A DNA stretch of 8,933 nt from Bacteroidales bacterium UBA5537 (GCA_002426025.1 DINP01000038.1:23773-32705); one strand, 5' to 3'; shown: positions 1 to 6,462, numbered from the stretch's first letter. Made by a program: numbers and translations. Notes: generated by a model not told the origin, from the letters alone.

Positions 1-167
1 AGATCTTTAAGTTTGATGGCGGTCGGCTCAATGCCATCATTTTCTGAATCATAGAAATTGGCAAGTTTTTCAATATCCCTCAAATAGGATTTGACGGTAT
101 TGGCCGACATAGATCGCTCAACCTGTAAATATGCCTTGAAGCCTCTAATCAGTAACTGCCACTGCAT
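1..167 (-). CDS. xerD: Site-specific tyrosine recombinase XerD, N-terminal part (cut by window edge)
   Basis: Reading the minus strand from an ATG at 167-165 gives about 55 residues that continue past the left edge. They begin MQWQLLIRGFKAYLQ and continue with a VERSMSANTVKSYLRD-type stretch. This is the SAM-like, DNA-binding N-terminal domain (phage_int_SAM) of XerC/XerD recombinases, which resolve chromosome dimers at dif during division. The pattern of a Trp, then F-x-x-Y-L, E-R-x-x-S-x-N-T and Y-x-x-D is characteristic and fits XerD better than XerC. The catalytic Arg/His/Tyr residues lie outside the window and cannot be checked. An in-frame TTG at 188-186 could extend the protein by seven codons before an in-frame TAA, but it overlaps a possible -7 box, so the ATG is preferred. 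The gene is transcribed away from rpmG. Confidence 0.82.
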   Translation of the reverse strand, partial: MQWQLLIRGFKAYLQVERSMSANTVKSYLRDIEKLANFYDSENDGIEPTAIKLKD

Positions 168-185
168 GAAGGATGAATTTTGCTT

Positions 186-193
186 CAAACCTA
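186..193 (-). promoter_or_regulatory. Possible -7 box for xerD
   Basis: The minus strand reads TAGGTTTG, a full match to the Bacteroidota -7 consensus TAnnTTTG, ending about 18 bases before the xerD ATG. No TTTG is seen at the expected upstream spacing, so this is a half-site only. A short leader would fit the phylum. Confidence 0.35.
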
Positions 194-242
194 ATTAATT
201 TTTAAATACCAGATAGGTTTTATCATAAAATGAAAATGATAT

Positions 243-258
243 CAACAATAGATTGTTG
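243..258. repeat. Perfect palindrome, 7-bp arms, in divergent intergenic region
   Basis: CAACAAT and ATTGTTG flank a 2-base centre (AG). After a two-base interruption, a further GAT/ATC pair (238-240 and 261-263) adds to the symmetry. It lies between the divergent xerD and rpmG genes, upstream of the rpmG promoter. The near-zero spacer suits a dimeric repressor operator better than an RNA hairpin, but no regulator is known. Chance occurrence in AT-rich DNA is possible. Confidence 0.35.
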
Positions 259-288
259 GAATCTTGATGTATTGTTTTATAGTACTGA

Positions 289-306
289 TTATCAGATAAC
301 TGATAA
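289..306. repeat. Perfect inverted repeat, 7-bp arms with 4-base spacer
   Basis: TTATCAG and CTGATAA are separated by ATAA. The element lies about 60 bases upstream of the rpmG -33 element and about 30 bases from the palindrome at 243-258. No T-run follows on either strand, and no gene ends here, so it is not a conventional terminator. It could be an operator for either divergent gene. Confidence 0.35.
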
Positions 307-366
307 GGAAAAACGTTTATAATAGCAATAAAGCTTTGTATTCTGTCATTTTTTTCTGTGAAGGCT

Positions 367-397
367 TTTGGTTGGTAAGTAATTATTTGTATTTTTG
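367..397 (+). promoter_or_regulatory. Bacteroidota-type promoter of rpmG
   Basis: TTTG at 367-370 is followed, after a 19-base spacer, by TATTTTTG at 390-397. This matches both halves of the Bacteroidota primary-sigma promoter (TTTG, about 19-21 bases, TAnnTTTG). Transcription would start a few bases downstream, leaving a short AT-rich leader before the ATG at 427. It is the only promoter in the window with both halves clearly present, as expected for a highly expressed ribosomal operon. Confidence 0.7.
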
Positions 398-426
398 CAG
401 TCCGAAAAATTAAAAGGCTTACAACA

Positions 427-615
427 ATGGCTAAGAAGAGCAAAGAAGCAAGGATTCAGGTTATTCTGGAGTGCACTGAGCACAAAACCAGTGGAATGCC
501 CGGAACCTCAAGGTACATTACTACCAAAAATAAAAAGAATACTCCCGAAAGGCTTGAGATTAAAAAATACAATCCAGTCCTCAGGAAAGTAACTGTTCAT
601 AAAGAAATTAAATAA
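427..615 (+). CDS. rpmG: 50S ribosomal protein L33 (bL33)
   Basis: The 62-residue product is a small, basic component of the large ribosomal subunit, located near the E site. It opens [20 protein letters not shown] and contains the family core with [10 protein letters not shown], the E-R-L-E segment and the K-K-Y-N-P motif. It has one cysteine (Cys16) and lacks the paired CxxC motifs of the zinc-binding (C+) L33, so it is the zinc-independent form. The ATG at 427 follows a short, SD-less, A-rich leader. A DUF4295 gene begins nine bases after the stop, the usual Bacteroidota arrangement. rpmB (L28), which often precedes rpmG in this phylum, is not in the 426 bases upstream. An ORF starting at 395 in another frame is an overlap artefact. 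Confidence 0.95.
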   Translation: MAKKSKEARIQVILECTEHKTSGMPGTSRYITTKNKKNTPERLEIKKYNPVLRKVTVHKEIK

Positions 616-624
616 AAATATACC

Positions 625-780
625 ATGGCAAAGAAAGTTGTTGCAACCCTGAGAACTACTTCAGGTAAAAGTTTTGCAAAAGTAATCCGCATGGTCAGGT
701 CAGAAAAGACCGGAGCTTATGCATTCAAGGAAAATATTATTCCAAGCGAGTTGGTTAAAGATTTTCTGGCAAAGAAATAG
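625..780 (+). CDS. DUF4295 family protein, probable Bacteroidota ribosomal protein bL38
   Basis: The 51-residue basic protein runs from ATG at 625 to TAG at 778-780. It starts MAKKVVATLRTTSGKSFAKV and ends in a Lys-rich LAKK tail. Its size, MAKK start and position directly after rpmG match DUF4295, a family restricted to Bacteroidota. A cryo-EM structure of the Flavobacterium johnsoniae ribosome reported a lineage-specific large-subunit protein named bL38. I believe this family corresponds to it, but that is recalled rather than checked. The gene starts nine bases after the rpmG stop, with no SD sequence, so the two are surely co-transcribed. A terminator at 804-846 closes the unit. Confidence 0.85.
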   Translation: MAKKVVATLRTTSGKSFAKVIRMVRSEKTGAYAFKENIIPSELVKDFLAKK

Positions 781-803
781 TTTATTCTTTGCTTTTATAA
801 TGG

Positions 804-846
804 CAGGGCCTTTTCTTATTCTTAAGGAAAGACCCTGTTTTTATTT
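804..846 (+). terminator. Rho-independent terminator after the rpmG-DUF4295 unit
   Basis: Arms 804-815 (CAGGGCCTTTTC) and 826-837 (GGAAAGACCCTG) pair over 12 positions with one mismatch and one G-T pair, closed by a small AT loop. A T-rich run (TTTTTATTTT) follows from 838. It separates the small ribosomal genes from ftsY. Confidence 0.8.
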
Positions 847-877
847 TAGAATTGCCTTTCGAAACGGCATATTTTCT

Positions 878-885
878 TAATTTTG
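878..885 (+). promoter_or_regulatory. Possible -7 box for ftsY
   Basis: TAATTTTG matches TAnnTTTG exactly and lies 31 bases before the ftsY ATG at 917. It sits just after the upstream terminator, where a new promoter is needed. The upstream half is imperfect: TTTC at 857-860 with a 17-base spacer. Confidence 0.5.
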
Positions 886-916
886 GTTTTTGATTTTCAG
901 CATAAAATACAGTATA

Positions 917-1870
917 ATGGGTATTTTTTCATTTTTCTCCAAAGAAAAAAAACAGGACCTCGACAAAGGTCTTGAAAAAACTAAAAACAGTTTTTTTGGG
1001 AAACTGTCAAAAGCAATAATAGGAAAATCAAAAGTTGACGACGAAGTACTTGATAATCTTGAAGAGATTCTGGTTACATCTGATGTTGGTGTTGAAACCA
1101 CCCTTCGTATCATTGAACGCATTCAAAACCGTGTGGCACGCGATAAGTTCCTTGGCACTTCAGAGTTGAATCAGATTCTGCGTGAAGAAATTTCAGCTTT
1201 GCTTGGTGATACTTCAAATGGCTCGCTAATTGAAGGATTTGATTTTGAGAAACGCAATACTCCTTATGTTATCATGGTGGTTGGTGTCAATGGCGTTGGT
1301 AAAACTACAACCATCGGTAAACTGGCCTATCAGTTTAAAGCAGCAGGTAAAAATGTGGTACTTGGTGCTGCAGATACATTCAGGGCTGCGGCTGTATCCC
1401 AACTTGAAATCTGGGCCGAAAGGGTAGGAGTACCTTGCATAACCCAGGGAATGGGCGCTGATCCGGCTTCGGTTGCTTTCGATACTTTAAAATCAGCTAT
1501 CTCGCGTCAGGCCGATGTGGTGATTATTGATACAGCCGGTAGATTGCACAATAAAATAGGGCTGATGAATGAGTTGTCGAAAATCAGGAAAGTAATGCAG
1601 AAATTGATTCCAGATGCACCACACGAAGTCTTGCTTGTGCTGGATGCATCAACCGGGCAAAATGCCATTGAACAGGCCAAACAATTTACAGCTGCTACTG
1701 AAGTTAATGCCCTGGCACTCACTAAACTCGATGGAACAGCTAAAGGTGGCGTTGTGATCGGCATATCTGACCAGTTCAGGATTCCGGTGAAATACATAGG
1801 GATAGGCGAGAAAATGACTGACCTCCAACCCTTTATAAAAGAAGAATTTGTTGACTCACTCTTCAGTTAG
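917..1870 (+). CDS. ftsY: Signal recognition particle receptor FtsY
   Basis: FtsY is the membrane-associated SRP GTPase that receives Ffh-ribosome-nascent chain complexes and passes them to SecYEG. The 317-residue protein has the NG architecture. A helical N domain spans about residues 15-100. The G domain carries G1 GVNGVGKTT (123-131), the DTFRAAA motif (153-159), DTAGR (205-209), TKLDG (269-273) and the C-terminal [12 protein letters not shown] signature. The long acidic A domain of the E. coli protein is absent, leaving only a short Phe/Lys-rich amphipathic start ([12 protein letters not shown]) likely to contact the membrane. The ATG at 917 is preferred; an in-frame TTG at 890 adds nine non-conserved residues and overlaps the promoter region. 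rimO follows 80 bases later on the same strand, a common Bacteroidota pairing. Confidence 0.96.
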   Translation: MGIFSFFSKEKKQDLDKGLEKTKNSFFGKLSKAIIGKSKVDDEVLDNLEEILVTSDVGVETTLRIIERIQNRVARDKFLGTSELNQILREEISALLGDTSNGSLIEGFDFEKRNTPYVIMVVGVNGVGKTTTIGKLAYQFKAAGKNVVLGAADTFRAAAVSQLEIWAERVGVPCITQGMGADPASVAFDTLKSAISRQADVVIIDTAGRLHNKIGLMNELSKIRKVMQKLIPDAPHEVLLVLDASTGQNAIEQAKQFTAATEVNALALTKLDGTAKGGVVIGISDQFRIPVKYIGIGEKMTDLQPFIKEEFVDSLFS

Positions 1871-1950
1871 CCGTTTTATCTTTCATCATCCGAAATGAAA
1901 CCTGCTTAGAATACCGGTTTCTGATTACCCTTTTTACTAAACCGCCGAAC

Positions 1951-3258
1951 GTGAAAACTAAACTGTTTAAAAATAAAACTGTAAACGTAGTAACCCTTGG
2001 CTGTGCTAAAAACCTTGTTGATTCAGAAGTTATGCTCAGGCAACTGAATGCAGCCGGGTTAAGAACAACCCACGATGGCGAAGCTGATGCCAATGTGGTA
2101 ATTGTTAATACGTGCGGTTTTATAAACGATGCCAAAGAGGAATCGGTAAATACTATATTGCATTGGGTCAAGGCACGAAAGGAGGAACGCATTGAGAAAC
2201 TTTTTGTAATGGGTTGCCTTTCGCAGCGATATCGCGATGAACTTAAAGTGGAAATTCCTGAAGTGGATGGTTTTTTCGGTGTCAATGATCTGAATGCTAT
2301 TCTTGCTTCGGTAAATGCCCCTTTCAGGGAAGAGTTGCTGAGCGAACGAATTATAACTACCCCTCCACATTTTGCCTACCTCAAAATTTCGGAAGGATGT
2401 GACCGAAGCTGTTCTTTCTGTGCCATACCCGGTATCAGAGGCGGTAATATTTCAAAACCTATTGAAAATCTGATAGAAGAAGCCCGTTTCCTGGCCAACT
2501 CCGGCGTGAAGGAATTGCTGTTAATTGCCCAGGATCTGACATACTACGGGGTTGATATTTACGGAAAAAGACAACTGGCAAAACTGCTCGAAAAGCTAAC
2601 AGAAGTTGAAGGCATAGAATGGATAAGGTTACACTATGCTTATCCGGCAGCATTTCCTCTAAAAGTGCTTGACGTGATGAATGAACACCCGAAAATCTGT
2701 CGTTATCTTGATATTCCACTCCAGCATATCAACAGCAGGATACTTAAATCAATGAAGAGGGGATTGAATGCAGAGGGCACCAGGAAATTGATTGAAACCA
2801 TCAGGCAAAGAGTACAGGGTATTGCCATCCGTACCAGCTTTATTGTTGGATATCCCGGCGAAACGGCTGCAGAATTTAACGAACTTAAAAAGTTTGTCAG
2901 GGATTCCGGATTTGAACGAATGGGTGTATTTACCTATTCGCACGAAGAAAATACGCCGGCTGCCAGGCTGGTTGATGATGTAAGGCCGGCAGTTAAGGCA
3001 CGCAGGGCTGAAGAGTTAATGCTACTGCAGCAGGATATTTCTCTTGCACGGAATACTTCTTTAATCGGAAGTAAATTAAAAATTATGGTGGATCGTGAAG
3101 AAGCCGGCACATGGATAGGTCGTACCGAATTCGATTCGCCTGAAGTTGATAATGAGGTAATTATAAGTGGCAATATAAAGCCTTTGTTCCCCGGACAATT
3201 GATTGATGTAATAATTACCGGAGCAGAAATGTACGATCTGAAAGGAAATATTGCCTGA
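1951..3258 (+). CDS. rimO: Ribosomal protein S12 methylthiotransferase RimO
   Basis: RimO is a radical SAM enzyme with two 4Fe-4S clusters that adds a methylthio group to the conserved aspartate of ribosomal protein S12. The 435-residue length matches the family. The N-terminal UPF0004 domain supplies Cys18 (VTLGCAKN), Cys55 (VNTCGF) and Cys89 (VMGCLSQR). The radical SAM motif is Cys150, Cys154 and Cys157 (EGCDRSCSFCAIP). The TLGC-A-K-N-L-V-D-S-E start and the PLQH segment separate it from MiaB. A C-terminal TRAM domain covers roughly the last 65 residues. The start is GTG at 1951: the first downstream Met lies beyond Cys18, and no in-frame ATG occurs in the gap after ftsY. No promoter or terminator was recognised in that 80-base gap, so it is probably read through from ftsY. 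Confidence 0.96.
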   Translation: MKTKLFKNKTVNVVTLGCAKNLVDSEVMLRQLNAAGLRTTHDGEADANVVIVNTCGFINDAKEESVNTILHWVKARKEERIEKLFVMGCLSQRYRDELKVEIPEVDGFFGVNDLNAILASVNAPFREELLSERIITTPPHFAYLKISEGCDRSCSFCAIPGIRGGNISKPIENLIEEARFLANSGVKELLLIAQDLTYYGVDIYGKRQLAKLLEKLTEVEGIEWIRLHYAYPAAFPLKVLDVMNEHPKICRYLDIPLQHINSRILKSMKRGLNAEGTRKLIETIRQRVQGIAIRTSFIVGYPGETAAEFNELKKFVRDSGFERMGVFTYSHEENTPAARLVDDVRPAVKARRAEELMLLQQDISLARNTSLIGSKLKIMVDREEAGTWIGRTEFDSPEVDNEVIISGNIKPLFPGQLIDVIITGAEMYDLKGNIA

Positions 3259-3286
3259 TTCAAGGATAATTTTTACCCACTCTTTA

Positions 3287-3294
3287 TATTTTTG
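3287..3294 (+). promoter_or_regulatory. Possible -7 box for the MORN-repeat gene
   Basis: TATTTTTG matches TAnnTTTG and is identical to the rpmG -7 box. It ends 20 bases before the ATG at 3315. No clear TTTG is seen at the normal upstream spacing. Confidence 0.45.
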
Positions 3295-3314
3295 TAGAAT
3301 AAAAACCGAAAATT

Positions 3315-4073
3315 ATGAAAAAGTACGTAGCAACCATTTTGCTTTCATGCAGTTTAATGCTTACAGCCTTTTCCCAGCAGGAACAAAAAACAAATCAGAC
3401 AGATGACAGAGGACGGAAGCAGGGCCTTTGGATAGAATTAGTTGGGGAACTGGAATATAAGGGAGATTACGTTGATAATCAGAAAGATGGACAATGGCTT
3501 ACCCATTTTAAAGAAAACGGGCAGTTGTTCAGGATCGAAAATTACAAGGCTGACAAAAAAGATGGTCTTTTTCTTGAATTATCAAAACAGGGATATCTGA
3601 CTTCCGAGCAGTATTTTACAAATAATTTACCCAATGGCGTTCACAATCAGTATGGTCAGGGTGGATATCCCATTTCTGAAAACAATTATTCCGATGGAAA
3701 ATATCATGGGCTTCAGGTAACATACTACGAAAATATCCGGAAGAAATCTGAAGAAGCAACCTATAAATATGGTGTTAAGGATGGTCCCTCCAGATGGTAT
3801 AGTATGGAAGGGGAATTGGTAGCTGAATACAACTATGTAAATGGCATGCTCCAGGGAGAGCAGAAATCATTTTATCCTGGGAATAAATTACGATCTGTTG
3901 AATTATATAAGGACAACAAGAGTGAAGGTGCTTATGTAGAGTACTATGATACAGGAGCAATAAAAACATCAGGACAGTATAAGTCAAGCCTGAAAGATGG
4001 CAAATGGATAGAATACGATGAGAAGGGCAACGTAATAAAAACTTCAGTGTTTGTAAATGGCAAGGAGAAATAG
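3315..4073 (+). CDS. Secreted MORN-repeat protein (toxin-antitoxin YwqK-like family)
   Basis: The 252-residue product starts with a Sec signal peptide: two Lys, a hydrophobic core (about residues 4-19), and likely signal peptidase I cleavage after AFS at residue 20, leaving Gln21. A Cys at residue 12 is inside the hydrophobic core and is not a convincing lipobox. The mature part is about nine MORN_2-type repeats of roughly 22-24 residues, each with a G/DG turn followed by an aromatic or polar residue. The turns are RKQGLW, QKDGQW, KKDGLF, LPNGVH, KYHGLQ, VKDGPS, MLQGEQ, KSEGAY and LKDGKW. Such beta-hairpin arrays are common among periplasmic or surface proteins of Bacteroidota, and many are annotated as toxin-antitoxin YwqK-type antitoxins. 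No toxin partner is adjacent, so no antitoxin role is claimed. The thioesterase gene starts 14 bases downstream. Confidence 0.85.
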   Translation: MKKYVATILLSCSLMLTAFSQQEQKTNQTDDRGRKQGLWIELVGELEYKGDYVDNQKDGQWLTHFKENGQLFRIENYKADKKDGLFLELSKQGYLTSEQYFTNNLPNGVHNQYGQGGYPISENNYSDGKYHGLQVTYYENIRKKSEEATYKYGVKDGPSRWYSMEGELVAEYNYVNGMLQGEQKSFYPGNKLRSVELYKDNKSEGAYVEYYDTGAIKTSGQYKSSLKDGKWIEYDEKGNVIKTSVFVNGKEK

Positions 4074-4087
4074 GATAGATATTGATT

Positions 4088-4570
4088 ATGAGTAAGATAA
4101 GAAATCCTTTTGTTAAACGTGAAGGCTATAATTGTTTTGGTTGTTCGCCGGATAATAAGCAGGGCTTAAGGCTTAATTTCGAAATTGATGGTGATTTTGT
4201 GGTTGCCCGATGGCAGCCCGAACCCCATTTTCAGGGCTGGAACAATACCCTGCACGGTGGAATTCAGGCTACATTACTCGATGAGTTGGCCAGCTGGCTG
4301 GTATTTGTAAAGTTGAATACTTCTGGGGTTACTTCCAGAATGGAGGTAAAACTCCGCAAACCAGTCACTACAAACCAAGGCACTTTGTTTCTGAAAGGAA
4401 AACTCAGAGAAATGAAACGAAATATTGCAGTAATTGATACCTGGCTTTACAACAGTGAGATGGAAATGTGCACAGAAGCTGTTATGTATTACTTTACTTT
4501 TCCTCAGGAAATTGCCAAAGAAAAATTCTGGTATCCGGGTAAAGATGCATTTTTCGATCCTAGAGATTGA
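4088..4570 (+). CDS. PaaI-family hotdog-fold thioesterase
   Basis: The 160-residue protein has a single hotdog domain. Near the N-terminus is a CFGC segment (Cys16, Cys19) followed by a P-D-N-x-x-G-L-R-L stretch, a signature of one PaaI/4HBT subgroup. The active-site helix is HGGIQATLLDE (residues 56-66), whose His-Gly-Gly and Asp/Glu are the usual substrate and catalytic positions. These enzymes hydrolyse acyl-CoA thioesters; the acyl substrate cannot be predicted here. The ATG at 4088 is chosen over a TTG two codons earlier. The gene lies 14 bases after the MORN-repeat gene and is probably co-transcribed with it. It ends only nine bases from the stop of the convergent Nudix gene. That neighbour is probably a CoA pyrophosphatase, which gives a loose, unproven link through CoA metabolism. 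Confidence 0.85.
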   Translation: MSKIRNPFVKREGYNCFGCSPDNKQGLRLNFEIDGDFVVARWQPEPHFQGWNNTLHGGIQATLLDELASWLVFVKLNTSGVTSRMEVKLRKPVTTNQGTLFLKGKLREMKRNIAVIDTWLYNSEMEMCTEAVMYYFTFPQEIAKEKFWYPGKDAFFDPRD

Positions 4571-4579
4571 ACCGTTTAT

Positions 4580-5233
4580 TTAAGGAATCCGATTCGATTC
4601 TGTATAAACCTGCAAAAGCTCGCTCAGTATCATTGCGGTTGCACCCCAGATCAGGTGGTTTTTGAAGTAATATCCTGGAACATTAACCAATTCTTTCTTA
4701 TAGGATATCATGTAATCGCCATATGATCCTTTATTCAGAAAATGGGTTAAAGGCACGGTGAAAATCTCTGCTACTTCACTTTTATCAGCTATAAGTTCAG
4801 GTTTGAAATCCAAGCGGGCAACAACCGGGCTTATCAAAAAGTTGCTCGGCGGAACAAAAAGATCGCTAAGCTGCCCGATAATTTTCACTGCATTACCGCT
4901 TATTCCAACCTCTTCTTCAGCTTCGCGCAAAGCAGTGGCAATAATATCAGGATCTGATTCTTCATACTTACCACCGGGGAATGCAATCTGTCCGCTATGA
5001 ACTCCATCGTATTCATTTCGCTTAATAAAAACTGTATTTAACTCGCTTTTATCATCCGGAAACAACAAAATTAAAACTCCGCTTTTTCGGGCAAAATCTG
5101 GACCTTTACTATTGCTGATCAAACGGTCCCGGTGCGAAGGAGCCATCTTTGAGTGAGCTTCAAAACCTGGCAATTCACCTGATAAAGCAAGCGCAAGTTT
5201 TTGTATCTGACCGTTGAAAGATTTTAAATGCAT
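4580..5233 (-). CDS. Nudix hydrolase, probable CoA pyrophosphatase (NudL/YeaB type)
   Basis: The 217-residue protein carries a Nudix box at about residues 88-111. It reads G-K-Y-E-E-S-D, then A-L-R-E-A-E-E-E-V-G-I, with metal-binding Glu in R-E-x-x-E-E (Arg103, Glu104, Glu107, Glu108). The preceding HSGQIAFPGG and Asp94 at the first acidic position match the CoA-hydrolysing Nudix subgroup, as does the C-terminal WGATAMILSELL segment. These enzymes cleave CoA or its derivatives to 3',5'-ADP and (acyl)phosphopantetheine. The start ATG (5233-5231) is the first in frame with the conserved N-terminal region. The gene is divergent from clpS across 126 bases and convergent with the thioesterase. CoA specificity is inferred from family similarity; another diphosphate substrate is possible. 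Confidence 0.88.
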   Translation of the reverse strand: MHLKSFNGQIQKLALALSGELPGFEAHSKMAPSHRDRLISNSKGPDFARKSGVLILLFPDDKSELNTVFIKRNEYDGVHSGQIAFPGGKYEESDPDIIATALREAEEEVGISGNAVKIIGQLSDLFVPPSNFLISPVVARLDFKPELIADKSEVAEIFTVPLTHFLNKGSYGDYMISYKKELVNVPGYYFKNHLIWGATAMILSELLQVYTESNRIP

Positions 5234-5285
5234 AAGTTGATACTTGAAACAGCAATCGTTTATTTCGGATTAATATTTACATCGA

Positions 5286-5293
5286 CAAAGATA
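5286..5293 (-). promoter_or_regulatory. Possible -7 box for the Nudix gene
   Basis: The minus strand reads TATCTTTG, fitting TAnnTTTG, about 52 bases before the Nudix ATG. The nearest upstream TTTG on that strand (5329-5326) is 32 bases away, too far for a standard -33. The box partly overlaps a 10-bp palindrome GATAATTATC (5290-5299). For clpS on the other strand I see only an imperfect box, TAATTTTA at 5312-5319. Confidence 0.35.
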
Positions 5294-5359
5294 ATTATCG
5301 CTCTTTTTTCGTAATTTTATGTCGTCAAATATCGTTAGTTATAACATTCAGACTGAAGA

Positions 5360-5632
5360 ATGGTTAAAGAAAAAACTTTAAATCTTACAGATAAAAAGGA
5401 TCAGTTGACCAATCAACGTGAACTAATTCTGTATAACGATGATTTTAACACTTTCGATTTCGTTATCGAAACGCTGGTTGAGGTGTGTGGTATTGAACCA
5501 TTGCAGGCCGAACAAATTACACTAATTGTCCATTATAAGGGAAAATGCGGTGTAAAGACCGGTACTATGGATGAGCTTAAGCCTGTTTACAATGAAATGA
5601 TTAACAGGAAGCTAACTGTTTCAATTGAATAA
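5360..5632 (+). CDS. clpS: ATP-dependent Clp protease adaptor ClpS
   Basis: ClpS binds N-degron substrates and delivers them to the Clp unfoldase and ClpP, also inhibiting other substrates. The 90-residue protein has a short charged N-terminal arm (about 1-25) and a core starting LILYNDDFNTFDFVIETL. The Asn-Asp-Asp trio that holds the substrate amino group is present, and so is the His of the VHYKGK segment. At the positions of E. coli Thr38 and Met40 this protein has Asn and Phe. I recall this as usual in Bacteroidota ClpS, but the Met40 gatekeeper controls which N-terminal residues fit. The protein ends LTVSIE, as family members usually do. The M48 protease gene starts ten bases downstream. 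No clpA or clpC lies in the window. Confidence 0.93.
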   Translation: MVKEKTLNLTDKKDQLTNQRELILYNDDFNTFDFVIETLVEVCGIEPLQAEQITLIVHYKGKCGVKTGTMDELKPVYNEMINRKLTVSIE

Positions 5633-5642
5633 CTCATTTAAT

Positions 5643-6446
5643 ATGGATCGTCTAAAACCCGGATTGCTTATAGCAATTCTCCTGCTGATTGTGTCATGTT
5701 CAAAGGTTCCGATTACTGGCCGGAAGCAGTTTAATGTTGTGCCTGATAACATGATTTCACAGCTTAGTCTGACATCCTATCAGGAGTTTCTTGGCCAGAA
5801 TCCTCCTTTACCGCCATCTGATCAAAATGTTGTACTAGTTAGAAAAGTCGGTGCGAGAATTTCAGAGGCCGTTGAAAAATACCTGAACGACAATAAGATG
5901 TCGAAAAAAGCTGCATCCTATAAGTGGGAGTTTAATGTAGTTGCCAGCCCTGATGTAAACGCCTGGTGCCTCCCGGGTGGAAAAGTTGTAGTTTTCACTG
6001 GAATTATGCCGTATTCGAAAGATGAAGCAGGTCTGGCTGTGATCATGGGTCATGAAATAGCACATGCAGTTGCCAATCACGGTGGTGAGCGAATGAGCCA
6101 GCAAATGGCAGTGGTATTGGGTGGGGTTTCTCTCGAAATAGCACTTCAGCAGCAACCTTCGCAAACGCAGGATTTATTTAATCTGGCTTATGGTGTTGGG
6201 TCAACGCTGGGTACTCTTGCTTACTCGAGAACCCATGAATATGAAGCTGATAAACTCGGAATGGTGTTTATGGCAATGGCCGGATATGATCCCGGAAGGG
6301 CCGTAACTTTCTGGGAGGATATGTCTGCAATTCCCGGGGTTGCACCTCCTGAATTTTTAAGTACCCACCCAAATAATCAAAACAGGATTAAAGCAATCCG
6401 AAACTTTGTTCCAAAGGCTAATAATTATTTTGTAAAACAGCCATAA
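5643..6446 (+). CDS. M48 family metalloprotease, lipoprotein
   Basis: The ATG at 5643 gives 267 residues beginning with a lipoprotein signal peptide: hydrophobic residues 8-17 and lipobox IVSC, with acylated Cys19. A TTG at 5625 inside the clpS end would add six residues before this signal and is rejected. An I-T-G-R-K-Q-F motif shortly after the Cys is typical of YggG/LoiP-like peptidases. The zinc site is HEIAH (His137, Glu138, His141), and the third ligand is Glu199 in S-R-T-H-E-Y-E-A-D. It is therefore predicted to be an active zinc endopeptidase anchored in the periplasm, probably in protein quality control. It lacks the TPR domain of BepA. It lies ten bases after clpS and is likely co-transcribed with it, although ClpS acts in the cytoplasm. 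Confidence 0.93.
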   Translation: MDRLKPGLLIAILLLIVSCSKVPITGRKQFNVVPDNMISQLSLTSYQEFLGQNPPLPPSDQNVVLVRKVGARISEAVEKYLNDNKMSKKAASYKWEFNVVASPDVNAWCLPGGKVVVFTGIMPYSKDEAGLAVIMGHEIAHAVANHGGERMSQQMAVVLGGVSLEIALQQQPSQTQDLFNLAYGVGSTLGTLAYSRTHEYEADKLGMVFMAMAGYDPGRAVTFWEDMSAIPGVAPPEFLSTHPNNQNRIKAIRNFVPKANNYFVKQP

Positions 6447-6462
6447 CCGTGGATTATCTGAT

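Noticed and set aside
1..167. XerD-like fragment as the integrase of a mobile element
   Set aside because: The sequence resembles housekeeping XerD, and there are no attachment-site repeats, no tRNA and no mobile-element genes nearby. The visible part is too short to exclude it fully.
195..443. 82-codon minus-strand frame between xerD and rpmG with a hydrophobic start
   Set aside because: It overlaps the rpmG promoter and the rpmG start, and its composition is that of AT-rich noncoding DNA. No recognisable domain is seen.
890..916. N-terminal extension of FtsY from a TTG at 890
   Set aside because: The extra nine residues are not part of the family, and the region abuts the probable -7 box. 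ATG at 917 gives the expected MGIF start.
3315..4570. MORN-repeat gene plus thioesterase as a toxin-antitoxin pair
   Set aside because: The MORN protein carries a signal peptide and the thioesterase is an ordinary PaaI-type enzyme. Nothing indicates toxicity or neutralisation.
4574..4609. Imperfect hairpin at the convergent ends of the thioesterase and Nudix genes (GTTTAT/ATAAAC outer arms, GAATC/GATTC inner arms)
   Set aside because: The stem has an unequal interior loop, no T-run on either strand, and lies partly inside the Nudix coding region, so a bidirectional terminator is not supported.
5290..5299. 10-bp palindrome GATAATTATC between the Nudix gene and clpS
   Set aside because: It is short, AT-only apart from its ends, and overlaps a -7 box. 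It is easily expected by chance.
5625..5642. M48 gene starting at a TTG inside the end of clpS
   Set aside because: It would put six polar residues before a complete lipoprotein signal peptide that already begins at the ATG at 5643.
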